Below are positions 5,766-11,303 of a stretch of 11,303 bases of DNA, piece by piece. How positions within the stretch are numbered: the stretch's first letter is position 1; every line of letters begins with the position of its first letter. Under the pieces are notes generated by a model. That model did no database searches, was not told the origin of the DNA, and saw only the letters and a program-made list of their open reading frames with translations. Location of the stretch: the NCBI GenBank assembly GCA_046597895.1, contig JBKJJS010000222.1, positions 1 to 11,303 on the forward strand, written 5' to 3'. A program made the translations under genes and the position numbers. This DNA is from WLJO01 sp046597895. GTDB lineage: Bacteria; Actinomycetota; Acidimicrobiia; Acidimicrobiales; Ilumatobacteraceae.

Positions 5766-6431
5766 GTGACGACGGACTGGAACCCTGTACTTCGGGCCGA
5801 GTTCGACGAGCCCTACTGGCACGACCTGCAGGCTTTCGTACGGGACGAGCGGGAGCGGGCGACCATCTACCCGCCGGACGAACAGGTCTTCGCCGCGCTT
5901 CATCTGACGCCCTACGCACAGACCAAGGTGCTGATCCTCGGCCAGGATCCCTACCACGGCGACGGGCAGGCCCACGGCCTCTGCTTCAGCGTGCAGGATG
6001 GGGTCGCCCAGCCGCCCTCGCTCGTGAACATCTTCAAGGAGTTGCAGGCCGACCTCGGGATCGCCGCTCCGCCGCACGGCAACCTCGAGCAGTGGGCCCG
6101 CCAAGGGGTACTCCTGCTCAACGCCGTGCTCACCGTGCGCGCCCATCAGGCCGGGTCGCACGCCGGCAAGGGATGGGAGACCTTCACGGACCGCGTGATC
6201 ACCACGGTGAACGCGCGGTCCGAACGGGTCGTGTTCATTCTGTGGGGCGCCTACGCCCGCAAGAAGAGACCGCTCATCGATATGGACCGGCATGTGATCA
6301 TCGAGTCGGCCCACCCGTCACCGCTGAGTGCCCACAACGGCTTCTTCGGCAGCCGCCCGTTCTCTCGCGCCAACGCCGCCCTACGCGCCGCCGGGCGGGA
6401 GCCGATCGACTGGGCGATCCCTGCGTCGTGA
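5766..6431 (+). CDS. ung: Uracil-DNA glycosylase, family 1
   Basis: Ung cuts uracil out of DNA after cytosine deamination or dUTP misincorporation and begins base-excision repair in the cytoplasm. All family 1 signatures are present: the water-activating motif GQDPYHG (59-65, D61), the uracil-recognition segment LLLNAVLTVR (116-125, N119) and the DNA-intercalation loop HPSPLSA (183-189, H183). The C-terminus FFGSRPFSRANA also matches. The length of 221 residues is normal. The GTG start at 5766 begins the usual WNPVLRAEFD N-terminus. It lies 18 nt after the F420 enzyme gene and 15 nt before the hydrolase gene, so it is probably a housekeeping passenger of the cluster. Confidence 0.97.
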   Translation: MTTDWNPVLRAEFDEPYWHDLQAFVRDERERATIYPPDEQVFAALHLTPYAQTKVLILGQDPYHGDGQAHGLCFSVQDGVAQPPSLVNIFKELQADLGIAAPPHGNLEQWARQGVLLLNAVLTVRAHQAGSHAGKGWETFTDRVITTVNARSERVVFILWGAYARKKRPLIDMDRHVIIESAHPSPLSAHNGFFGSRPFSRANAALRAAGREPIDWAIPAS

Positions 6432-6446
6432 GCAACGCGTGCCAGC

Positions 6447-7472
6447 ATGGCGAACATGCCGCCGTCTGAGAGCCGCCACTCTGAGATCCGCCACCGCCGA
6501 GCCGCTGTCAACGGAATCGAACTCGACCTCATCGAAGCGGGGGACCCTGACGCACCTCCGGTGATCCTGAGCCATGGCTTTCCCGAGGCAGCCCACTCCT
6601 GGCGACATCAATTACCCGCGCTGGCGGCCGCCGGCTTTCACGCCATCGCGCCAGACCAGCGCGGATACGGTCGGTCGTCGCGGCCCACGAATGTCGAGGA
6701 CTACGGCATCGGACCACTCACCGACGACCTCATCGGCCTCCTCGATGAGACCGGCTATGAGCAGGGCGTGTTCGTCGGCCATGACTGGGGTGCCCTGATC
6801 GTGTGGGATCTCGCCCGACTCCACCCCGAACGGGTGCGGGCGGTGGTCGGTGTCAGCGTGCCGTTCGTCGCCTGGCCGGGCCGCCCCACGGACCTGATGC
6901 GAATGCTGGCGGGCGACCGCTTCTTCTACATGCTCTACTTCCAGCCCGTCGGCCCGGCCGAGGCAGAACTCGGCGCCGATCCTCACGTGACGATGGCCAA
7001 GGTGCTGTGGACGGCGTCCGGTCGGGGGTGGGGTGGCCCCGGCAGCCGGCCGATCGAACAACCGCCGATGGAAGGAACGGGCTTCCTCACCATGATGTCG
7101 GACCCTCCCGCGTTGCCGTACGAGGGCGCCGAAGGACCGTGGCTCACCCAGGTTGATCTCGACACGTACGCCGACCTCTTCACCGCGAGTGGGTTCTTCG
7201 GGCCGGTGAGCTACTACCGCAACCTGGACGCCAACTTCGAGGTGGTGAAGCACCTCTCCGCCGACCGCCTCACGATGCCGAGCGCGTTCATCGGGGGGAC
7301 GATGGACCCGGTGCTCGTGATGGATCCCACCGGCCCGGAACGGATGACGAACCTGCTACCCGATTACCGGGGTCACACGATGATCGAAGGTGCCGGCCAC
7401 TGGATCCAGCAGGAAGCACCCATCGCATTCAACGCCGCGCTGTTGACGTTCCTCGGATCGCTCGACGCCTGA
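6447..7472 (+). CDS. Alpha/beta hydrolase of the epoxide hydrolase type
   Basis: The 341-residue protein has the epoxide hydrolase layout. HGFP (43-46) forms the oxyanion hole, GYGRS (73-77) precedes the core, and GHDWG (111-115) holds the nucleophile D113. A cap domain follows, with candidate ring-opening tyrosines Y161 or Y164 (FYMLYF) and Y256 or Y257 (SYYRN). The triad is completed by D287 (GGTMDPVL) and H318 (GAGHW). These enzymes hydrolyse epoxides to diols through a covalent ester. The asparagine-free DWG nucleophile motif favours epoxide hydrolase or dehalogenase over esterase, and the cap tyrosines favour the former. The natural substrate is unknown. ATG 6447 is used; ATG 6456 is an alternative. 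No strong ribosome-binding site is visible. Last gene of the cluster. Confidence 0.88.
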   Translation: MANMPPSESRHSEIRHRRAAVNGIELDLIEAGDPDAPPVILSHGFPEAAHSWRHQLPALAAAGFHAIAPDQRGYGRSSRPTNVEDYGIGPLTDDLIGLLDETGYEQGVFVGHDWGALIVWDLARLHPERVRAVVGVSVPFVAWPGRPTDLMRMLAGDRFFYMLYFQPVGPAEAELGADPHVTMAKVLWTASGRGWGGPGSRPIEQPPMEGTGFLTMMSDPPALPYEGAEGPWLTQVDLDTYADLFTASGFFGPVSYYRNLDANFEVVKHLSADRLTMPSAFIGGTMDPVLVMDPTGPERMTNLLPDYRGHTMIEGAGHWIQQEAPIAFNAALLTFLGSLDA

Positions 7473-7526
7473 GCGCGGGCGCCCTGTACTTACGGCCATC
7501 GCCGCGTGGCCGGCACACCCGAACCG

Positions 7527-7564
7527 CCCGGGCTGGGGCGGAGGAGGGTCCTCGCCAGCCCGGG
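7527..7564 (+). terminator. GC-rich hairpin after the hydrolase gene
   Basis: CCCGGGCTGG (7527-7536) pairs perfectly with CCAGCCCGGG (7555-7564). An inner stem GAGGA/TCCTC (7541-7545 with 7549-7553) closes around a 3-nt loop, with an unpaired bulge between the stems. It lies 55 nt past the hydrolase stop. No T-run follows, as is frequent for actinobacterial hairpin terminators. Confidence 0.5.
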
Positions 7565-7709
7565 CCGTTCCCGCTCACGCATCACCCCGGAGGGCACCCG
7601 TATGCGACAGTGGCCCCGCCGGGCGTCCGGCTTGCGCCGTCCACCCTCGGGGCCACGTCACGAGATCCACCACAATCGGCGCGCTGGGCGTTAGCCTGCC
7701 TCCGATCAC

Positions 7710-7758
7710 TTCGCCCGCTGGATCCCTGTGAGGGGGTCCGGCGGGCGAACCCGTTTTT
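7710..7758 (+). terminator. Strong intrinsic terminator-like hairpin with T-run
   Basis: A 17-bp stem (7710-7726 with 7733-7749, including two G-U pairs) closes a 6-nt loop. TTTTT at 7754-7758 follows after 4 nt. The outer nine pairs, TTCGCCCGC/GCGGGCGAA, are perfect. The orientation is plus strand. It lies 238 nt beyond the hydrolase stop and beyond the first hairpin, so it may be a backup terminator or end an unrecognised small RNA. TAGCCT at 7692-7697 resembles a -10 box just upstream. Confidence 0.6.
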
Positions 7759-8085
7759 CCGACGGAAATGCCGAAGCACTTCCCCGGAGCCGCTGTCTCT
7801 GTCCCCTCGGGTTACCCCTTGCGTTCGTCGACACCGGTGAGGCGAGTTGCGGGTGTTGCCACCCCTGGCCCTCCTCGACCGCATCCCCCGCCCGAAGGCG
7901 GTGTCTGCAGCGGGTGGATCTCCACCGCTCATTCCCTGGGGGGCGGACCCCGGCGAAGCCTTCCCCTTCGTCGCCAGTTGCCCGGCGCCTCCGGTTCGAA
8001 CCCCTTCGGTGCTCGACCCCCTCGTTCCTGAGTGGTGTAGGGACACTCTGTACCCTGTATCGAAGCAGGTCAAGAGCTAATTTGG

Positions 8086-8169
8086 TTGCTCACAGGGTTA
8101 CCCCCAGGATTCCTCGGTTACCCCCAGAATTTCTTCGCTGTGCACCGGTTGTTCACATCGATATACACA
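8086..8169 (+). other. Cluster of DnaA-box-like 9-mers
   Basis: Five 9-mers in one orientation resemble DnaA boxes (TTATCCACA, or TTGTCCACA in high-GC actinobacteria): TTGCTCACA (8086-8094), TTACCCCCA (8098-8106 and 8118-8126), TTGTTCACA (8149-8157) and ATATACACA (8161-8169). TTGTTCACA differs from the actinobacterial box at one base; the others differ at one or two from either form. The segment is less GC-rich than its surroundings. No dnaA, dnaN or rep gene is in the window, so origin function is speculative. Confidence 0.3.
8097..8136 (+). repeat. Two tandem 20-bp repeats
   Basis: GTTACCCCCAGGATTCCTCG (8097-8116) is followed directly by GTTACCCCCAGAATTTCTTC (8117-8136). The copies match at 16 of 20 positions, including the first 11. 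They lie in the noncoding convergent region. Confidence 0.6.
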
Positions 8170-8184
8170 GACCCACGAGCCTCG

Positions 8185-8448
8185 TCAGTCGAGCAGCACT
8201 GTCGTGGCGTCGTCGCGTTCGACCACGATCGCCCGGTTGGGACAGTGGCGGGCGATCCGCACGGCCGTCACTTCGTCGAGAGCCCGATCCTCGCCCGGAA
8301 CCACCTCTGCCAACTCATCATGATCGAAGCGGAACACGTGGGGAGCATCAGCGATGCAGCGCCCTGTGGACACGCAGTCGTCCTGGTTGACCCTGACCCG
8401 CACCGGGACCGGGACCGGACCCCCTTGCGTATCAACGGGGCTCACCAC
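8185..8448 (-). CDS. [3Fe-4S]-type ferredoxin
   Basis: A small cytoplasmic electron carrier of about 87 residues. The cluster ligands are C25, C31 and C69 in DDCVSTGRC...RHCPNRAI. The position that would supply a fourth cysteine (CxxC) is T28, so a [3Fe-4S] cluster is expected. The APHVFRFDHDELAEV segment is the usual core of this family. Such ferredoxins often feed electrons to cytochrome P450s, but no P450 gene is in view. Two GTG codons are possible starts: 8448, and 8445, which would overlap the Dabb stop as GTGA. Homology starts only at about residue 17, so the true start is uncertain. The tight junction indicates co-translation with the Dabb gene. Confidence 0.88.
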   Translation of the reverse strand: MVSPVDTQGGPVPVPVRVRVNQDDCVSTGRCIADAPHVFRFDHDELAEVVPGEDRALDEVTAVRIARHCPNRAIVVERDDATTVLLD

Positions 8449-8735
8449 TCGAACTGCACCGCCGCGCGCTGCGCGACGAGGGGCGCAATGACCTCGCGCA
8501 CCACCCGCTGGTGGTCCGGATGGTCCCGGTAGACGACGTAGTCCGCCACCGAGTCGAAATCTCCCGTCACGACCATGTCGAAGTTGCCGGGATTGACCCC
8601 GACGTCAGGACCGAGCACGTAGTCACGGATCTGCTCGATGCTCTCCGGCAACGCGCTGAGTTCGGCGACACAACCCGCCACCTGGTCGGGGCTCACCCCT
8701 TCATTCCACTTGAACATGACGACGTGACGCAGCAT
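8442..8735 (-). CDS. Dabb-domain (stress-responsive A/B barrel) protein
   Basis: The 97-residue protein begins with the Dabb signature MLRHVVMFKWNEG. It continues with a helix (SPDQVAGCVAELSALPE), a central strand region (DYVLGPDVGVNPGNFDMVVTGDF) and the closing DYVVYRDHPDHQRVV pattern (67-81). Dabb proteins form dimeric alpha-beta barrels. Known members include stress proteins and polyketide or olivetolic acid cyclases, but most bacterial ones have no defined reaction. The ATG at 8735 has no Shine-Dalgarno site; TACGTT lies 8 nt upstream. The stop overlaps the start region of the ferredoxin gene. The sigma-factor remnant lies directly upstream. Confidence 0.9.
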   Translation of the reverse strand: MLRHVVMFKWNEGVSPDQVAGCVAELSALPESIEQIRDYVLGPDVGVNPGNFDMVVTGDFDSVADYVVYRDHPDHQRVVREVIAPLVAQRAAVQFEW

Positions 8736-8741
8736 GGTCGC

Positions 8742-8942
8742 TCAACGTAGCCCGCCCAGTTCCTCGATCTGGCGCTGCGCCATCGTCGGCTCCGGCACCA
8801 CGAACGCGTGGGCGATCTCGGTCGTCGTCAAACCCGCGACCGAGTGCAGCGTGAGCGCCATCTGGGGGTCGGCGGCGAGCGCCGGGTGGCAGCACAGGTA
8901 CAGGAGGCGTAATTGATCGTCCACGGTGGTAGACGTGCTCAA
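8742..8942 (-). pseudogene. Truncated ECF sigma-factor remnant (ECF42-like)
   Basis: The frame encodes DDQLRLLYLCCHPALAADPQ followed by MALTLHSVAGLTTTEIAHAFVVPEPTMAQR. This closely resembles the middle of ECF42-type sigma factors (SigJ/DUF6596-like, often linked to YCII/DGPF proteins): the CCHPAL segment, then the helix-turn-helix of region 4 that reads the -35 box. Region 2 and most of the usual C-terminal extension are absent. A TGA lies just upstream of the TTG at 8942, and after MAQR the sequence departs from the family (QIEELGGLR) and stops. Full-length members have about 400 residues; only 66 codons remain. It is best read as a relic. Translation as a small protein cannot be excluded. 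Confidence 0.75.
8744..8749 (-). promoter_or_regulatory. Putative -10 box, leaderless start of the Dabb gene
   Basis: TACGTT on the minus strand lies 8 nt before the ATG at 8735 and overlaps the stop of the sigma-factor remnant. No ribosome-binding site precedes this ATG. It would drive the Dabb-ferredoxin pair. Confidence 0.4.
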
Positions 8943-9048
8943 CCGTCAGCCCACCGTCACCCACTGATCAATGTATGTCCGACAAGTCGAGGATCGGGCG
9001 GACCTTCACCGCGCCGCAGCCGGCGTCGGGGATACGGGCAGCGGGCGA

Positions 9049-9066
9049 CCCGGGCGCGCGCCCGGG
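9049..9066 (-). terminator. Perfect 18-bp palindrome, terminator candidate
   Basis: CCCGGGCGCGCGCCCGGG is fully self-complementary and starts 45 nt past the stop of the large minus-strand repeat protein. As RNA it could fold into a GC hairpin of about 7 bp with a 4-nt loop. No T-run follows. It may terminate the repeat-protein transcript. Confidence 0.35.
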
Positions 9067-9110
9067 ACTCACATCAATGACGAACGAGCCGGGCCCACAT
9101 CAACAATTGT

Positions 9111-11303
9111 TTAGCGCTTGGTACGGACGCACACGCTGCCGGACTGTGTGCTCTGGGCATCGGCCGACACGGCCACGATGCGCCAGCACGTGCGCACACC
9201 CCTCGAGAGGCCCCCGATGGTGATGGCCAGATTCGAGCCATCCGTCGTCGCGGTGATGCCGTTCACCCGGCCGCCGGGCCCGATGAGGGAGTAGGTGACG
9301 CCGAGACTGCCCTTGAAGCGCAGCTTGATCTGCGTCGTACTGAGGGTGATTCCCTTGAGACCGCTCACTGGGGTGACCACACACGAACGGTTCGACGGCG
9401 CGGTCTCCCCGAGTACTCCGCCCAGATCAGCCACCACCTGGTAGCAGTATCCGGTCGCCGGCTTCAGCCCGGAGACGGTAGTGAAGTATTTCGTCCTCGA
9501 CCCGTACGTGCCGACCCGTACCCCGCTGCCGCCACCCGTGACGAGCATCCATTTGATCGGCTTGACTGCGTAGTCCCATTTGAGGGTGATCCGGCTCGTC
9601 GAGAGCGACGACCTGGCCAGGTTGCTCGGACCGTCCGGTGCTCCAAGGCCATGCAGGCCCACTCCGAACGTCGTGTCGTTGATCGAAAGGATGGCGACAC
9701 CGCCAACGTCGCCATAGCCACCTGGATCAAGTTGGTACAGCACTGCACAGGTCGCACCAGGGGCCAGCGTCTGGCCCGTGCATGCTTCCGAGACGAGGCT
9801 GAAACCATCGCTCGGCGGGTCAGCCACCAGTAGGAGCGGGCCGAGGGCGATCGTCGATCCGTTCGAGACGAGGATCGTGCGGACAACGGGTGGGGAGTTG
9901 ATTCCGGCCCGGCCGAATTCGACGAAGGCCGGCACGGTCACCGTGACGCCCTTACCCCCGAAGGTGACGTTGGTTCCCAGGCCGTTGATGCTCATCGCTA
10001 CTGACCCGGAGGTCTGCCCGCGCACGGTCGGACCGAACTGGTAGTCGATCGAGCACGTCCCGCCCGGGGCAAGTGTCACGCCGGCACATCCGTTCGAGCC
10101 AGCACCGAAGGCGGCCGTTGGAGTGCCGGGGACCGATGCCAATGGGCCGAGCGGCACGGCCGAGTCGTTCGTGATGACGAGCGCCCTGACTTTGGCCGGG
10201 CCCTTTACGAGCGATTCCCCGAACTCGATCAGCGTCGGGACGGAGACGGTGACTCCCGTGCCGTGCAGCGTTGTGGAGTGACCCAACCCGTTGACGGGGA
10301 GTGACACCGAGCCATTGGCGCTTCCAAGGGCCAGCGGCGCGAAGCCGAACGTCACCGAACACGTCTGACCCGGGTTCAACGTCGCCGAGTGACACCCGTT
10401 GGACACGTTCGCAAATGGACCAGTCGGCGTCCCCGCCAGCGACGTGAGCGGTCCCAACACCACCAACGAGTTGTTGGTCACCACCAACACCCTGACCTTC
10501 GCCGCATCACCCACGCCGGACTGACCGAACTCCAACGCCGCCGGCACCGTCACGCCGACACCCGTTCCATGCAACGAGGTGGGGTAGACGATCCCATTGA
10601 CCGTCAACTGCCCGGAACCGTCGGCGCTTCCGAGTACGAGCGGCGCGAAACCGAGCGGCACCGCGCACGACTCACCCGGATTCAACGTCGCCAAATGGCA
10701 CCCGTTCGACACGTTCGCGAACGGCCCACTCGGCGTCCCAGCCAACGACGTGAGCGGCCCCAACACCACCGACGAATTGTTCGTCACCACCAACGACACG
10801 ACCTTCGCCGCATCACCGACACCAGACTGACCGAACTCCAACGCCGCCAGCACCGTGACCCCAACACCCGTACCGCTCAACGAGGCGGTGTAGGTGACCC
10901 CGTTGATCACGACATTCGCCGAGCCGACGAGCGGACCGCGAGTCAGGGGGGTGAAGTCGAACTGCACCGAGCAGGTCTCGCCCGCCGCCAGGGTCTCACC
11001 CGTGCAGCCATCGAACAGGAGAGTGAACGGCCCTGTGACGGTCCCTGGCACCAGGGTGAGGGACCCGAGGGTCAGCAACTCGTTGTTCGTGACGACCAAC
11101 ACTGCCACCTTCGGAGCGTTCCCAACCCCGGCTTCACCGAACCCCAGCGAGGTTGGCACGGTGACGCCGACACCCGTACCCGTCAGCGCCACCGAATACG
11201 TCACACCATTGATCGACACCGACGCCGACCCGGTGGCCGCACCAAGCGCGACCGCAGCGAACTCGAACTGGACCGAACACGTCTCGTCCGGATCAAGGGT
11301 CAG
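9111..11303 (-). CDS. Large Ig-like repeat protein with C-terminal FN3-like domains, partial
   Basis: The frame is open from the right window edge to TAA 9113-9111, giving the last 730 residues; the N-terminus and any signal peptide are outside. From the edge: a partial repeat (43 residues), five complete repeats of exactly 102 residues (11174 to 9645), then about 177 residues with two fibronectin-III-like domains. Repeats share GVGVTVPxxLEFGxxGVG, VLVVTNN, LGPLTxxxGTPxGPF, NGCxxxTLxPGxTCsV and a final SINGxxY...LxGT. This is the choice-of-anchor D / ASH-type Ig-like pattern found in exported bacterial proteins. Each repeat has two cysteines at positions 57 and 68, a likely disulfide. The FN3-like part has paired cysteines too (GYCYQVV/SCVVTP and TCWRIVAV/VCVRT). 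No sortase motif or C-terminal membrane helix is seen. An adhesive or structural surface role is inferred. Confidence 0.85.
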   Translation of the reverse strand: MTLDPDETCSVQFEFAAVALGAATGSASVSINGVTYSVALTGTGVGVTVPTSLGFGEAGVGNAPKVAVLVVTNNELLTLGSLTLVPGTVTGPFTLLFDGCTGETLAAGETCSVQFDFTPLTRGPLVGSANVVINGVTYTASLSGTGVGVTVLAALEFGQSGVGDAAKVVSLVVTNNSSVVLGPLTSLAGTPSGPFANVSNGCHLATLNPGESCAVPLGFAPLVLGSADGSGQLTVNGIVYPTSLHGTGVGVTVPAALEFGQSGVGDAAKVRVLVVTNNSLVVLGPLTSLAGTPTGPFANVSNGCHSATLNPGQTCSVTFGFAPLALGSANGSVSLPVNGLGHSTTLHGTGVTVSVPTLIEFGESLVKGPAKVRALVITNDSAVPLGPLASVPGTPTAAFGAGSNGCAGVTLAPGGTCSIDYQFGPTVRGQTSGSVAMSINGLGTNVTFGGKGVTVTVPAFVEFGRAGINSPPVVRTILVSNGSTIALGPLLLVADPPSDGFSLVSEACTGQTLAPGATCAVLYQLDPGGYGDVGGVAILSINDTTFGVGLHGLGAPDGPSNLARSSLSTSRITLKWDYAVKPIKWMLVTGGGSGVRVGTYGSRTKYFTTVSGLKPATGYCYQVVADLGGVLGETAPSNRSCVVTPVSGLKGITLSTTQIKLRFKGSLGVTYSLIGPGGRVNGITATTDGSNLAITIGGLSRGVRTCWRIVAVSADAQSTQSGSVCVRTKR
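9645..11174 (-). repeat. Five 306-bp tandem coding repeats
   Basis: Units, in coding order, are 11174-10869, 10868-10563, 10562-10257, 10256-9951 and 9950-9645, each 306 bp (102 codons) without insertions or deletions. Units two and three are the most alike, also at DNA level (their first about 65 codons are nearly the same), suggesting a recent duplication or gene conversion. Units four and five are more diverged, with GVTVxVP in place of GVGVTVP. A partial unit precedes them up to the window edge. Confidence 0.9.

Larger units (their letters stand above)
7473..8184. other. Long convergent intergenic region with structured DNA
   Basis: These 712 bp lie between the ends of the plus-strand hydrolase and the minus-strand ferredoxin, where no promoter for either gene is needed. 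No frame shows a recognisable protein. It holds a GC-rich hairpin (7527-7564), a 17-bp hairpin with T-run (7710-7758), smaller hairpins such as AGCGGGTGGA/TCCACCGCT (7909-7929), and an AT-richer right part (about 8038-8184) with tandem repeats and DnaA-box-like 9-mers. No known RNA family was recognised. Confidence 0.6.

Noticed and set aside
7985..8010. GGTTCGAACC resembling a tRNA T-arm
   Set aside because: The bases flanking the loop do not form a 5-bp T-stem, and no anticodon arm or acceptor stem fits.
7582..8080. Open frames on both strands in the convergent gap
   Set aside because: Translations are Gly/Arg/Pro/Ser-rich with no family resemblance or ribosome-binding site, and they cross strong hairpins.
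9111..9200. Sortase or C-terminal anchor signal in the repeat protein
   Set aside because: The C-terminus ends in VCVRTKR without LPxTG, a hydrophobic helix or a charged anchor tail.
8975..9223. Plus-strand ATG frame starting MSDKSRIGRTF
   Set aside because: It runs antisense into the end of the repeat protein, has no ribosome-binding site, and passes over a GC palindrome.
9645..11174. Regular repeats considered as a CRISPR or noncoding satellite
   Set aside because: The 306-bp units are in-frame coding repeats with conserved protein motifs; there are no spacers.

Overview
The window is GC-rich throughout and reads like a chromosomal segment of an actinobacterium. An F420-dependent luciferase-like enzyme, frequent GTG starts, GTGA stop/start overlaps and start codons without Shine-Dalgarno sites fit this. 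The gene mix (small cupin, ABC1 kinase, choice-of-anchor-type repeat protein) suggests an Acidimicrobiia-like lineage, but that assignment is inference. No rRNA, tRNA, CRISPR array or intact mobile element was recognised.

Layout. 1-153 is the C-terminal tail of a membrane protein, probably an MFS transporter. 154-575 has no intact gene but holds a short cupin-like fragment at 241-312. On the minus strand lie a small cupin (576-938) with a recognisable promoter, a 546-bp stretch without an assignable gene that contains a 20-bp hairpin, and a cyclophilin-type prolyl isomerase (1548-2105). From 2195 to 7472 seven plus-strand genes are packed closely: a cupredoxin lipoprotein, a DksA/TraR-like mini-protein lacking its zinc cysteines, an ABC1 (AarF/UbiB-type) kinase, a putative ferritin-like helical protein, an F420-dependent luciferase-like oxidoreductase, uracil-DNA glycosylase (ung) and an epoxide-hydrolase-type alpha/beta hydrolase. 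7473-8184 is a 712-bp convergent intergenic region with two strong hairpins and a cluster of DnaA-box-like 9-mers. Minus-strand genes follow: a [3Fe-4S] ferredoxin, a Dabb-domain protein, and a truncated ECF sigma-factor remnant. The right end (9111-11303) is the C-terminal part of a large, probably exported protein made of 102-residue Ig-like repeats followed by two fibronectin-III-like domains. Its N-terminus lies beyond the window.

How the genes may work together. GTGA overlaps couple the DksA-like protein to the ABC1 kinase, the ferritin-like protein to the luciferase-like enzyme, and the Dabb protein to the ferredoxin. The centre of the cluster has a redox flavour (copper protein, F420 enzyme, possible diiron protein, kinase of a family linked to quinone metabolism). 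A shared pathway is speculation. Several start codons sit 7-9 nt after a TANNNT hexamer, consistent with leaderless transcription, so the cluster may contain several transcripts.
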